This document shows positions 45,466 through 56,904 of a DNA stretch of 64,000 bases, piece after piece. Location: the NCBI GenBank assembly GCA_028571685.1, contig CM053142.1, forward strand, positions 127,712,796 to 127,776,795. Reading direction: 5' to 3'. Every line of letters starts with the position of its first letter. Position 1 is the stretch's first letter. Origin of the DNA: Heterohyrax brucei. Taxonomy: Eukaryota; Chordata; Mammalia; Hyracoidea; Procaviidae. Below the pieces are notes generated by a model. That model was given only the letters and a program-made list of their open reading frames with translations. It did no database searches and was not told the origin of the DNA. Made by a program: the position numbers and the translations under genes.

Positions 45466-45917
45466 TGTCTTAGTCCGCTAATATTGCTTTAGCCGCATGT
45501 GAAATTTCATTTATCACAGTCCAGTAAGCTGAAAGTCCAAATACAGGGCGTCAGCTCCAGAGGAAGGCTCTCTTTGCTGGCTCTAGATGGAGATCCTTGT
45601 CATTCTTCTTCCCCTGGACTGGTGGCTTCTGAAGTACAGGGACCCTGATCCTTCCCGATGGATATACTCAGTTTCTGGCACTGCTTTCTTATTGGTATGG
45701 TGTTCTCAAATCTCTCTGCTACTTTCTTTCCTTTATATCTCAAGACACAAACACACTGAGTCCTGAGTCTTGCCCCACCAACACAACTGCAGCTCATTCA
45801 TTCTCATTAACATCATAGTGGCGAAGTTTACAACGTGGAGGAACATCACACAATACCAGGAACCACAGCCCAGACAAATCGACACATCTTAGTGAGAACA
45901 GAATTCAATCCATAACA
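45466..45917 (-). mobile_element. ERVL-type LTR, solo, decayed
   Basis: The plus strand starts 'tgtcttagtccgctaatatt', passes 'gtaagctgaaagtccaaata', 'gtcagctccagaggaaggct' and 'ggaggaacatcacacaatac', and ends 'gaattcaatccataaca'. It is the same family and orientation as 52027-52557 and resembles reversed ERVL (MLT2-like) LTRs, with TG...CA ends. No target duplication is readable, and no internal genes are present. Confidence 0.65.
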
Positions 45918-46221
45918 CCTCAGGAAAACATGTTAGATTAAAAATTTAAGGTACATACCATAATTCATGATGACAAGTGGGTGACACTTGGCAGCATGTA
46001 TCAAAACATTAGAGATGGTATAGTGTATCTGGAACTGTTTAATGGTTTTATGCATAGAAAGCTACACTATATACTATATACAAGGAGAAACATTTGACTA
46101 ACTGACGTTAAATACAAATCATACCTAGCTGTTTCAACTTACAGACAAATTAAACTTAAAGACAGATTTAGGCATGGAACTCATTTGTAATCCAGGGACT
46201 ACCTATATATTTGAAGGTCTT

Positions 46222-46316
46222 TTTTTTGGAAACTCTCTGGGACAGTTCTATCTTGCCCTATAGGGTTGCTATGAGTTAATAAAGACTTGATAGCAGTGGG
46301 TTGGGTTCGGTTTTGG
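46222..46316 (+). mobile_element. AfroSINE 3' half
   Basis: Plus-strand 3' half: 'ttggaaactctctgggacag', 'ttctatcttgccctataggg', 'ttgctatgagttaataaaga' and 'gatagcagtgggttgggtt'. The tRNA-like half is missing. Confidence 0.85.
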
Positions 46317-46537
46317 TTTGGATGGGTCTCAGCCTGGTTATAGAGGCCCATAGTCAATGGAGCGATTTTCTTCCTTGCTTCTGTGTCTCCACAAGACTCT
46401 TGATTACTCGTCTCTCCTCCTCCTTTAGAACTTCATCTTGAGCTGTGATTTTACTCTCTCCCTTGTCATCCACTTCATACACACCTTGGCTAACAGCCTC
46501 CAGAATTATGACCGAGCCTGACATGCTCCTCAGAACC

Positions 46538-46686
46538 CCTACTGCCGTCAAGTGAATTCCGATTCATAGCAACCCTGTAGGACAGAGTAGAACTATTCCA
46601 CAAAGTTTCTAAGGAGCATTTGGGGATTCCAACTACTGACCTTTCAGTTAGCAGACATAGCACTTAATCACCTCACCTACTGAGAC
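46538..46686 (-). mobile_element. AfroSINE-type SINE
   Basis: Minus-strand copy: 'ctactgccgtcaagtgaatt', 'ccctgtaggacagagtagaa', 'aaagtttctaaggagcattt' and 'agcacttaatcacctcacct'. The head is weak. Confidence 0.88.
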
Positions 46687-46799
46687 AACAGTTTCCCCAA
46701 ATGACCTCCCTTCCTAATGCTGCCAACTCCTGCCTCCAACTTTTTTCTCCCTACCCTGCCTTTCTATTTATGTGCCGGCATACATAATTCAATATTAGT

Positions 46800-46905
46800 G
46801 CAATGAACTGGGCTGCAATTATGTGTAGGCACTGTCCTTGTTGCTGGAGAAGAAAAAAGACAAGACCTGGACAGCAAGAGGCTGAAAGCCCCTCATCTGT
46901 CTCTA
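46800..46905 (-). mobile_element. Possible L2 3' fragment
   Basis: 'taggcactgtccttgttgct' followed by 'agacaagacctggacagcaa' resembles the reversed L2 tail (as at 60090-60180). Short and uncertain. Confidence 0.3.
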
Positions 46906-46930
46906 CTGATGTCCACATCCAGAGATACAA

Positions 46931-47491
46931 TGCAGGGTCTGACAGCTAGGTCCAGGAACTTAATTGTTCTAAGTGTCACATACCACGTTGCTGAATATCA
47001 CTGTAGTCACCTTCCAATTACTCCCCTTGGGAAGCTATGCACTGATGCCAGCACCGAGTCCACCCTGCAAAGCAGTTTTGGAATTCTTTCTGGAAGGGCC
47101 ATTGTGGATGGTGGCAAGGTGGCAAGTTTGCAAACCTAGTTGTATAGTTGTCTGTGAGGGAGTTTTTAGCCAGTAAACAAATAACTGTATTGGAACACCC
47201 TCCCTACTCACCTGATCTGACCCCAATGACTTTTTTCTTTACTCAAAGATAAAGGAAATATTGCAAGGAAGACATTTGATGACATTCAAGACCTCAAGGG
47301 TAATACAATGACAGCTCTGATGGTCAGTCTAGAAAATGAGTTCCAAAATTGCTTTGAAGCGTGGACTAGGTGCTGGTGTCAATGCATAGCTTCCCAACGA
47401 GAGCACTTCAAAGATGGCCATAGTGATATTCGGCAAGAGGTATGTAACACTTTTTCCAGGATGAGTTCACGAACTTAACTGATAGTCCCCC
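46931..47491 (+). mobile_element. Mariner fold-back element, copy 4
   Basis: About 561 bp with the same architecture as copy 1. The left arm 'gttgctgaatatcactgtag' runs to 'tggaattctttctggaaggg'. The middle ('gatggtggcaaggtggcaag', 'tgtatagttgtctgtgaggg') is followed by a transposase C-terminal remnant ('tggaacaccctccctactca') and the right arm ending 'gaacttaactgatagtcccc'. TA follows. The transposase frame is shifted and inactive. Confidence 0.85.
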
Positions 47492-48075
47492 TATATGAAG
47501 CCTCTTTCTCATTAGATCACAGCCTATGTATTTACAGACTGAATAACAGAAGACTACTGTTGACTTGGACTTCTAACCAAATTTCAAGAAGTATTTTTAA
47601 CAGAATCTACTGTATAGCCATGGTAGTAGTCAAAACTGCCTTGTACTGGTGCAATGACAGACACATATGCCAATGGAACAGAATTGAGATCTCAGATATA
47701 AATCTACCCACCTATGGTTAACTGATGTTTGACAAAGGACCAAAGTCCACTACACGAGAAAAGAAAAATCTTTTAAACAAATAGTTCTTTACACAAAACT
47801 GATCTACCTGTTAAAAAAAAAAGTAACAAGATCCATACCTCACACCATACACAAAAATTAATTCAAAAGGGATTAAAGACTTAAATATAGACCCTAAAAC
47901 AACAAAGACAATGGAAGAACGAACAATGCTAGAGTCCCTAATGCATGGAATAAATAGCATAAGAACTATAACTATCAATGCACAATCATCAGAAGTTAAA
48001 CTAGGTAAGTAGGAGCACCTAAAAATTAAACACTTAGGCCTGTAAAAAGATTTCACAAAAGAGTAATAAGAGAAC

Positions 48076-48245
48076 ATGCCATAAAACCAAACTCATTGCT
48101 GTTGAGTCAATTCCGACTCATAGTGACCTACAAGACAGAGTAGAACTGCCCCATATGGTTTCCAAGGAGCACCCGGTGGATTCGAGCTGCTGACTTTGTT
48201 GATGGCAGCCGTAGCTGTTAAGCATTACTCTACCAGGGTTTCCAA
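48076..48245 (-). mobile_element. AfroSINE-type SINE in L1 copy D
   Basis: Minus-strand copy: 'aaaccaaactcattgctgtt', 'cccatatggtttccaaggag', 'gattcgagctgctgac', and a head 'ttactctaccagggtttcc'. Flanked by aagagaac at 48068-48075 and 48246-48253, an 8-bp duplication. Confidence 0.92.
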
Positions 48246-48375
48246 AAGAGAACCTACACACTCTGTGGGAAAAATTTGGTATGACACCTCTGACAAGGCT
48301 CTATCTCTAAAATCTATAGAATACTTCGACATCTCAACAGCAGACAAATACTCCCATTAAAAATAGGCAAAAGAT

Positions 48376-48806
48376 ATGAACAGGCATTTTACCAAAAAAG
48401 ACATTCCCATGGCTAAAAGACACATGAGGAAATGCTCGCAATCTTTAGCCATTAGAGAAATGCAAATCGAAACTGTAATGAGATACCCTCTCACTCTAAC
48501 ATTATTGGCACTAACGAAAAAACAGGAAGTAACCAATTTTGGAGAGGCTGCAGGGAAATTGAAATGCCTATGTATTGCTGGTGGGAATGTAAAATGGTAC
48601 AACCACTCTGGGAAACAACATGGCACCGCCTTAAAAAGCTAGAAATAGACATGCCTTATGATCTAGCAATCCCAATACTGGTATTATATCCTAGAGAAAT
48701 AAGAGTAGTCTCACGAATAGACATATGCATACCCATGTTTACTGCAGTATCACTCACAATAGCAAAAAGATGGAAACAATCTAAATGCCCATCAACTGAT
48801 GAATGA
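48376..48806 (+). pseudogene. L1 copy D ORF2 C-terminal remnant
   Basis: Two overlapping frames, 48376-48642 and 48564-48806, together cover the end of ORF2. HMRKCSQSLAIREMQIETVM is in the first. MYCWWECKMVQPLWETTWH with its cysteine-containing segment and ...FTAVSLTIAKRWKQSKCPS are in the second. A frameshift lies between them, and no catalytic domain is present. Confidence 0.88.
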
Positions 48807-49644
48807 ATAAACAAGTTAAAGTGCAATCACACAATGGAATACAATAAAGAATAATCATGAGTCTGTGAAACATCTCACAATGTGAGATGAATCTGGAAGG
48901 CATTATGCTAAGTGAAATAAGTCAATCACAAAAGGACAAATATGAGATTACTCTTATAAAACCCAAGAAAAGTTTTACACACATTAAAAAACAGTCTTTT
49001 GTGGTTTACGGCAAAGGGGTAGGATAAGGACACACAATCCCTAACAAGAAGTAGACAAATAGTAACTTTGGTGAAAGGAAAGACAATACACAATATAAGG
49101 GCAGTCACCACAATTTGACCAAAGCAATAATAGACACTTCTTAGACACGTGGGAAAACCTAGAGGGACAGAGTTACTGGGGATGTTGTCTTGGGGCACAT
49201 TTAGGTTAACTGGCATAACATAGTTTATTTAAAAAAAATTATACATCCTGCTTAGGTGTGTATCATCTGAGGTCTTAAAAGCTCGTGAGTGGACATCTAA
49301 GATGCCTCTGTAGGTCCCATTCGATTCAGAGCAAAGGAGAATAAAGAAAACCAAAGACACAAGGAGGATATTAGTCCCAAGTACTAACGGACCACATGAA
49401 ACACAGCCTCCATCAGCCTGAAACCAGAACTAGATGATGCCTGGCTATCATCACCAGCTGCTCTGACAGGGATTGCAATAGAGGATCCATTACAGAGTGT
49501 GAAAAAAACATAGAACAAAATTGAAATTCACACACACACATAAAAACTAGGTAGAGACTGGAGGAACCCCCAAGACTATGGCCCCAGGGCACCCCGCTAA
49601 CTCAGAACTGAAGCCGTTTCCAAAGTCTACCTTTCAACAAAAGA

Positions 49645-49797
49645 TAAAACCCAGTACTGCTGAGTTGATTCCAACTCATAGTTATCCTATAAGACAATTG
49701 AACTTTTCCACAGTTTCCAGGGAGCACCTAGTGGATTCAAACTGCCAACCTTTTGGTTAGCAGCCACAGTTCTTAACTGCTACACCACCAGGGTTTC
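49645..49797 (-). mobile_element. AfroSINE-type SINE in the L1 copy D 3'UTR
   Basis: Minus-strand copy: 'ataaaacccagtactgctga', 'cacagtttccagggagcacc', 'gattcaaactgccaacc' and 'gctacaccaccagggtttc'. Confidence 0.92.
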
Positions 49798-50235
49798 ATA
49801 GGCCTACAAAGCAAACAATAATAAAAATGGGGAGCATACTTCTTAGTTCAATCAAGTGTACAAGACCCACTGGGCAACATCTGCCCCAAAACAAAAAACA
49901 AAACACAAAAAGCAGAGACAGGAAAACTGGACAAATGGACACAGGGAACTCAGGGCTACAGAGGAAAGATAGCCATGTACAAATTGCAACCAATGTTACA
50001 AGACAATCTGTATATAAATTTTTGAGTGATAAACTAATTTGTGCTATAAATTTTCACACAAAACAGAACAATTAACTATTTTAGAATAGTTTAGAAAATG
50101 AAACATGGTAGATATTCCACAGTCATTTTGTTATTAAAATGGGAAATAGTCACATAGGACTGACTGTATAATAGATATAGAAACAAAGGAACCTAGATGA
50201 GAACAGTCTTCTTAATACTTGTAAGATCCTAGACT

Positions 50236-50768
50236 AGAACATTGTTTCTTGCAGAGACTAAAGAGTCCTCTTTAAACTGTTCAAAGCCAAAGATGTCTCT
50301 TTAGAACTGAGGTTCACCTGACTGAAGCCGTGTTATTTTCCACTGTCTCACATGCGTGCAAAAGCAGGACAATGAATAAGGAAGATAGAACTGACACTAT
50401 TGAAACACAGCGTTGGCAAAGAATGCTGAATACACAATGGCCTGCTGGAAGAATAAACAAATTTGTCTCGGTAGAAGTACAACCAGAATACTCCTTTGCA
50501 GCTAGAATGGTGAGACTCAGTCTCATATACTTTAAATATGTTATCAGTGGATACCAGTGTCTGTAGAAGAACATCATGCTTGGCAAAGTAGAAAGTCGGA
50601 GACAAAGAGGAAGGCCCTCAACGAGACGAACTGGCACAGCAGTTGCAACAATGGTTTCAAACACAGCAAGAATTACGAGACTAGTACAAGACCTGCTACT
50701 GTTTTGTTCTGTTGTACAGAGTGTTGCTGTGAGTCAGAATCAACCTGAGGATGCCTAACAATAACAGA
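50236..50768 (+). mobile_element. RTE 3'-end fragment
   Basis: Plus-strand RTE from about 'agagactaaagagtcctctt' to 'ctgaggatgcctaacaataa'. A 78-codon frame at 50330-50566 and a 60-codon frame at 50576-50758 hold the RTE C-terminus: EVQPEYSFAARMVRLSLIYF, then RQRGRPSTRRT. The expected frame change lies between them. Confidence 0.88.
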
Positions 50769-50991
50769 GGCTAGAGGCATGTCTTGCAAGATAGGAGACA
50801 GAAGTTTATTTCATATTTCGTCCTAATCCATGTTATAACACTGGAAGTGATTTTGACACTACATTTGTAAATAAGGCCAAGTTCATTTGCAAGAATACTG
50901 GACATCCTCATTTTCTACATTTTGACTCTGTGTTTCATCTTGAATTTTTTGTTGTTTAGTAACGAAAAATAATTATTTGGCATACATTCAA
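50769..50991. other. Unassigned sequence before a tandem repeat
   Basis: Short AT-rich stretch with no recognised feature. Confidence 0.5.
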
Positions 50992-51205
50992 AGAGGCAGA
51001 AGTAGGAAATGGACAAAAATGCTGTTACAGCCATATCTGCCTGAGTGCCAGGAAATATTACAGAAGAGACAAAAGTGGGAAAATGAACAAGCATGCTGCC
51101 AGAGCTGTGTGTCCAAGCCCCAAGAATATTACAGAATAGGAAAGGATGGAAAAGTAGACAAATTTGCTGCTAAAACCATGTCTGCCCAAGTCCAAGGAAT
51201 GTCAT
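50992..51205 (+). repeat. Three-unit tandem repeat of about 70 bp
   Basis: Units at about 50992-51064, 51065-51132 and 51133-51205 align along their full length: agaggcagaagtaggaaatg / agagacaaaagtgggaaaat / agaataggaaaggatggaaa at their starts, then 'gctgttacagccatatctgc' / 'gctgccagagctgtgtgtcc' / 'gctgctaaaaccatgtctgc', then a ccaaggaat-like end. A 76-codon frame crosses it with no known motif. It is a decayed minisatellite or a fragment of a longer array. Confidence 0.75.
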
Positions 51206-52026
51206 AGAATCATCGGTTTATATTAACATCACAAATGGCAAAACCATTGAAAGTTTCACCTTTTCACAAATTCGCTAGAAACTGCTAAATCTCCATAATC
51301 CTACATTTTGAATTGTCTTTCTTAACAATCATTGGCAGAGGTTTGAGTAATGGCAGTCAGGAGGGTCCTTTTTGATCCAGTAAGTCTTACTGTACACTAA
51401 ACACTAATAAAAAATATGAGTGGAAAGTATGAGGATTTTTGTGTTGTGTTTTATGATTTGTTTATGTGAAAACTTCCCTAGAAGATGTTTTCCAACATTG
51501 CCCTAGGTATTGTCTTTATACCTCAGGGCCCAGTTGATGTGTCCTTGTGAGTCCAGCTCCAGGAGGGTTGCAGTCTATGACAGTAAATAAGGGCTCCAAT
51601 ATTATCTCTTAAATCATTCCCTCCTTTTGATCATAGATTGGAGATATCACGTCAGTTGTTTCCCTAGATGGAGGTCATGTCCAGCTATTTAAACTCACAG
51701 TGTTGGTTTCCTAACAGATACCATCTGGTTCTTCAGCGGTATCTTAAGTAAGAGTGATGCTCTCATCAATTGCGTCATCAAAGTGAGCAGATTGAATGTA
51801 CATCAACATTTTAACCCCAGGTTTTCTTTTGCCTTGTAAGTGTCTAAGACAATCGAAGCTACGTTTTATTGTGCTGAATACCACAGAGATACAGACAAAG
51901 AATATCACCATTTCTTGCAATAGTGATCTGGCCCATGTACTTATTTCTAATGGTAACCAACCATAAAAATCTTGTTTTTGTAAGGACGTTACAGGATGTA
52001 ATCATTATCTTGAAATCTTTGTCTAC
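51206..52026. other. Unassigned sequence
   Basis: No recognised repeat or gene. Contains no long frames. Confidence 0.5.
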
Positions 52027-52557
52027 TGTTTTAGTCAGCTAGAGCTGCTCTAACAGAAATACCACAGAGTGGATGGCTTTAACAAAGGAAAGTTTATTCT
52101 TACACAGTCCAATAGGCTACAAAAGCCCAAATTCAGGATGTTCTCTCCAGGGGAAGGCTTTCCCCCTCATTGGCTCTGGAAGAAAGCCTGGTATTGTATC
52201 AGTCTTTGTTGAGGCAGCATCTCGGCACAGGAACCTCAGGTCTGAAGGATGCACCCTTCTTCCGGGGCAGCTTTCTTGGTGGTGTGAGGTTCCCAATTCT
52301 CTGCTTGCTTCTCTTTCCTTTTATCTCTTGTAGGATGAAAAGATTAAGGGCAGTACAAGCCATACTCCAGGGAAACTCCCTTTACAGTGGAGCGGGGAGG
52401 TAATCCAGTGAAAAGATTTACAGTCCTATGCTAATCCTTCAACATACAGCATGGGAAAAAAAATCACAAAGTGGAGGACAATCACAGAATATTGGGAATC
52501 ATGGCCCAGCCACATGGCTACACATATTGGGGGGGGGGCACAATTCAATCCATAACA
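52027..52557 (-). mobile_element. ERVL-type solo LTR with 5-bp target duplication
   Basis: The plus strand runs from tgttttagtcagctagagct to 'cacaattcaatccataaca', so TG...CA, with tctac on both sides (52022-52026 and 52558-52562). 'gaaagtttattct' near 52090 gives AATAAA on the minus strand. The order of motifs fits reversed ERVL (MLT2-like) LTRs: 'tgctctaacagaaataccac', 'ttctctccaggggaaggctt', 'caatcacagaatattgggaa'. No internal retroviral sequence adjoins it. A G-run lies at 52529-52537. Confidence 0.7.
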
Positions 52558-53478
52558 TCTACTTAAATTATTTCACACTTTTTATTATCGTGTTTATATT
52601 TACACTAGTGCTAGCATTTTTTTTGTAGTATGCATTTGTACTTTCTTCCTTTACTTTCCCATAGTTCTTCCACACAATGGCTTCTGACCTTCTTTCCTCT
52701 GGTCTTAACCTGCATTGTAAACGCAAGCATGTAATCACTTCATGACGCCTTTTTGTGTAATGATGCCTGTTGTTTATATATTGAAACAGGTATGATTTGT
52801 ATTATAATTACTTTTCCTTGTTGTTGCTGTTTGTTGTTACGTGACATTGAGTTGGCTCTGACTCATAACAACCTTATGTACAATAGAACAAAACACTGCT
52901 GGATCTTGTTCCATCTTTACAATAATTGTTACACTTGAGCCGTTACTGCAAACACTTTTCCAGTACATCTCATTGAAGGTTATCCTCTTTTTCACTGACT
53001 CTTCACCAAGCATGATGTCGTTCTCCAGGGACTGGTCTCCCCTGGTAACATGGCCAAAGTATGTAGGATGAAATTTTGTCATCCTTAATACTAATTAGCA
53101 CTTTGTGCTTCTTCCAGGGCATATTTTTTCATTCTTCTGGCAGTCTACAGTATTTTCAATATTCTTCACCAATAACAAATACAAAGACATCAATTCTGCT
53201 TCAGCCTTCCTTATTCATTATCCAGCTTTCACATGCATATGAGACAATTGAAAACATGATGGCTTAGATCTGATGCACCACAGTCCCTAAAGTGATCTTT
53301 GTTTAACATTTTGAAAATGTCTTTGTGGAAGATTTGCTGAATGCAATACATTGCTTGATTTCTTGACTGCTGCTTCCATGGGTGTTGATTGTGGAACCAA
53401 GTAAAAAGAAATCCTTAACAACTTCAAAAATTTCTTTGTTTGTCATGATGCTGTACAGCGTTTAATCTTTATTAGTAA

Positions 53479-53763
53479 TTATTTCAAATCCTCTTCACTT
53501 TCAGCAAGCAGGGTTGTGTCGTGTGCCATATAGCAGGTTCTTAATGAATCTTCTTCCAATCCTTCATATAGTCCAGCTTCCTGGATTATTTGTCCAGCAT
53601 ACAGATTGAATAGATACAATGAAAGGATACAACCCTGACACCCACACTTCCTGATTTTAGACCATGCAGTATTCTTTTGTTCTATTTGCATGACTGCTTC
53701 TTTGTCCATAGAGAGATTCTTCATAAGCACAGTTAAGTATTCTGGAATTTCCATTCTACGCAA
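53479..53763 (-). pseudogene. RTE copy C reverse-transcriptase remnant
   Basis: A 94-codon frame keeps IPEYLTVLMKNLSMDKEAV, QGCILSLYLFNLYAGQI (motif B, normally RQGCxLSPxLFNLY) and YMAHDTTLLAESEEDLK. In the last block the polymerase YADD box is degraded to MAHD. The frame at 54005-54208 adds the upstream SEIDGIPIEIFQ block. No function. Confidence 0.85.
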
Positions 53764-54596
53764 TGTTACCGATTAGTTGTTACAATCCACATAACAAATT
53801 GTTTATGCCCTTGCATAGTCAATGAAATACAAGTATGCATTTTTCTGATATCTTCTACTTTCAGTCAAGAACCATCTGACATCACCAATGATATCCCTAG
53901 TTCCATGTCTTCTGAGTTTGGCTTGACTTATGGCCATTCCCTGCCAATGTACTGCTGTAACTCCTTTTGAATAATCTTCAGCAAAATTTTACTTGTGTAT
54001 GATGTTAATGATAATGTTTGGTAATGTCCACATTCTTTTGGATCACCTTTCCTTGAAATGGGTACAACAATGAATCTCTTCCAGTCAGTTGAGTAAGTAG
54101 CTGTCTTTCAGTTTTCTCGGCATAGATGAGTAAGTACCTCCATGTTGCATCTATTTGTTGGAATATTTCAATTGGTATTCCGTCAATTTCTGAAGCCTTG
54201 CTTTTCACTAATGGGTTCAGTGTAGTTTAGACTTCTTGTTTAATACTGTCAGTTCCTGATCATTTGCTGCCTCCTGAAATCGTTGACTCAGCGGCAGTAG
54301 ATAGGAAACAGTTGAACATCAGCCAAGTCTTTTTGGTACAGTGACTCTGTATTCCATTTTCTTTTGATTCTTATTGCATCCTTCAAAATTTTGCCTATAG
54401 AATTCTTCAGCACTGCACTTGAGGCTTGAATTTTTTCTTCATTTCTTTCACCTTGAAACAAGCTGAGTGTGTTCTTCCCTTTTGATTTTCTAACTCCAGA
54501 TATTTGTGCATTTCATTCCATACTTTACTTTGTCTTCTGAATCACCTTCTTCAGCTCCTTCACTTCATACGTTTTTCATTTGCTACAGATACTCTG

Positions 54597-54745
54597 GAAA
54601 TGCTGGTGGCATCGTAGTTTAGTGCTATAGCTGCTAAACAAAAGGTCAGCAGTTCAAATCCACAAGCCCCTTCTTGGAAACTAGGGCTGTTCTGCTCTGC
54701 TCTATAGAGCCCCTAAGAGTTGGAGTTGACCCACAGCAATGGATT
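54597..54745 (+). mobile_element. AfroSINE-type SINE in RTE copy C
   Basis: Plus-strand copy: 'ggaaatgctggtggcatcgt', 'agtttagtgctatagctgct', 'aggtcagcagttcaaatcca', 'ttggaaactagggctgttct' and 'gacccacagcaatggattat'. Confidence 0.9.
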
Positions 54746-54999
54746 ATAGTTAATCTATGTCCAGGTGTAAATTTCAGAGTTTGTTCTGGCATCCATTTTG
54801 GCCTTTTTCTTTCTTTTCTGTCTTTTTAATGAGCTCTTGCTTTCTTCAGGTATGATGTCCTTGATGTCATTGCACAGCTCATCTGATCGTCTGCCATTGA
54901 TGTTCAATGAGTCAAATCTATTCTTGAGATGATCCCTAAATCCAGGTGGAATATACTTAACGTAGTATTTTGGTTTTCATGGACTTCCTCTGATTTTTT

Positions 55000-55227
55000 T
55001 TATGCTTCAGCTTGTATTTGCATACCACCAACAAATGGTCTGTTCCACATTTGGCCCCTGACCTTGTTCTCACTGATGATATTGAGCTTTTCCTTTGTCT
55101 TTTTAAACAGATATATCAGTTTGGTTCCTGTGTATTCTGTCCAATCAGATCCACATGTACAGTTGCTGTTTATGTTGTTGAAAATGGTATTTACAATGCA
55201 GAAGTTGTTGGCCTTGCAAAATTCCAT
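55000..55227 (-). pseudogene. RTE copy C endonuclease-region remnant
   Basis: A 75-codon frame with MEFCKANNFCIVNTIF and ...YTGTKLIYLFKKTKEK, collinear with the RTE endonuclease C-terminal part. It lies in the expected order upstream of the polymerase remnant. Confidence 0.7.
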
Positions 55228-56090
55228 TATGCAATCTCCAGCATTGTTTCTGTCACTAAGGGCACACTTTCTAATTGCTGTTTCTTCTTCTTTGTTTCCA
55301 GCTTTTGCATTCTAATCACTAGTAATTAATCAGTTCATCTTGATTGCATGTTTGATTAGTTTCAGACTGCAAAAGTTGGTAAAAAAAACTATAAATTTCT
55401 TCATCTTGGGCCTTAATGGTTGGTGTACAAATTTGAATAATAGTAATATTAACAGGTCCTCCTTGCAGGTATGTGGATATTATCACTGACAGCATTGTTT
55501 CTCGGGATAGATATTGAAATGTCCTTTTTGAGGACAAACACAGTACCATTCATCTCAAGTTGTCATTCCTGGAATAGTAGGCCATATGATTATCTGATTC
55601 AAAATGGCCAATACCCGTCCATTTCAGCTCAGTAATCCCTTGGATATCAATGTTGATACAGTCCATTAGATTTTTTGTGACTTCTAATTTTCATAGATTC
55701 ATATTTCATATATATTCCATTTAATGATTATTAGTGGACATTTGCAGCAATTTCTTCTCAACTTGAGTTATGTCACATCAGCAAATGAAAGTCCCAAAAG
55801 CTTGACTCCATCCATATCATTAAAGTTGACTCTACTTCAAGGAGGCAACCCTTTGCTAGTCATATTTAGAACACCTTCCAACCTGAGGGGTTCCACTGTT
55901 ATTCACAAGATTTTCACTACATAATTCTTTTGGAAATACACTACCAAGTCCTTCTTCCTACTCTGCTTTAGTCTGGAAGCTCAACTGAAACCTATCCACC
56001 ATGGGTGACCCTGCTGGTATTTGAATAGTTTCCTGTATCACAGATACACATAGCCGCCACAGTCCTACCAACTGACAGATGTGTGGGAAC

Positions 56091-56554
56091 TTTTCCTTAG
56101 TTCTTCTTTTTGTAAGAGGTGTTTATTGTACATACGTAGATTGCATTATCTATACCTAAAATTTTATTTTAGAATAATAGGGGATTATTATATATAAAAT
56201 AGTAGCACTGGGTCTGATCAAGTTGTTTCAATTTCTCTAGATCCAGCAGAGTGACAGGTAGTTTTGTCCTTGGAAGAGCTTCCTGAACAACAAGAGTAAA
56301 TTCAGAAGGTTTTATGATCAACATGGGCATCAACCAATCATACAAATCCCAACCATAAATAACCAGTACAGTAGTACTAGAGCCTATCAGCTAATATCAG
56401 TCCTCTCTAAAGAATTCCAGTTCACGATGGTAACCCAGTTCTGTCATGGTACCAGTGTGTTCTATTTCCTCTCTTAGGCAAGTTATCTTGTATGTTATAT
56501 CTTTTAATTCTTTTAAAATAAAAAGCCTATAAAAGAATATTTTTCTCTTCATTT
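56091..56554. other. Unassigned sequence
   Basis: AT-rich sequence with no recognised repeat. A 105-codon minus-strand frame at 56397-56714 crosses into the MIR, which argues against it being a gene. Confidence 0.45.
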
Positions 56555-56660
56555 TTACAGATGAAGATAGTGAGAAATTGAGCAACGTGTTTGAAGTCAT
56601 ACAGCTATCAAGTAGCAGAGCTGAGATTGTAACATAGATCCTCTTACCTACAAAACACAT
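56555..56660 (-). mobile_element. MIR SINE fragment
   Basis: 'acagatgaagatagtgagaa', 'attgagcaacgtgtttgaag', 'tcatacagctatcaagtagc', 'agagctgagattgtaacata' match the MIR core and tRNA-related part on the minus strand. Confidence 0.75.
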
Positions 56661-56904
56661 ACTTCTCATGTATTTTCCAAAAAGAAACAACAAATGACAA
56701 AACAATGGGATCAAAAGTCAGCAGATAACATGGATCTCGCCAATGTGGGCCTCATTACATACAACCTACCAAACATAAAGATAAAATTGCTTACAAATAC
56801 CTACACATGCACGAGATTCTCTAACATTATCAAATGGAGTTGTGTTAATTGAGAAGTGATTGTCTTAGTTATCTGTTGAAGATATAAATTTTCAAGTATT
56901 TCAT

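Larger units (their letters stand above)
47590..50075 (+). mobile_element. L1 copy D, 3' half, with two AfroSINEs inside
   Basis: 5'-truncated L1. ORF2 sequence starts near 'gccatggtagtagtcaaaac'. The stretch 48376-48806 keeps MNRHFTKKDIPMAKRHMRKC and then WWECKMVQPLW. The 3'UTR from about 49000 includes 'gtatcatctgaggtcttaaa', 'ctctgacagggattgcaata' and 'gcaaccaatgttacaagaca', ending near 50070. AfroSINEs occur at 48076-48245 and 49645-49797. Confidence 0.88.
52817..56090 (-). mobile_element. Near-complete RTE1/BovB-type LINE, copy C
   Basis: About 3.27 kb. The 3' end at left reads 'tgttgttgctgtttgttgtt', then 'aaaacactgctggatcttgt' and 'ccaagcatgatgtcgttctc'. The reverse transcriptase lies around 53480-54210 and the endonuclease region around 54900-55700. 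The 5' end at right reads 'tgctttagtctggaagctca', 'ccatgggtgaccctgctggt' and 'gccgccacagtcctacca'. It carries an AfroSINE at 54597-54745. It is full length or nearly so, with many stops. Confidence 0.88.

Noticed and set aside
50992..51205. CRISPR-like spacing of repeats
   Set aside because: The units are contiguous and diverged, with no unique spacers, and the DNA is mammalian.
54929..55315. 128-codon plus-strand frame
   Set aside because: It is antisense to the endonuclease region of RTE copy C, which reads on the minus strand with matching motifs.
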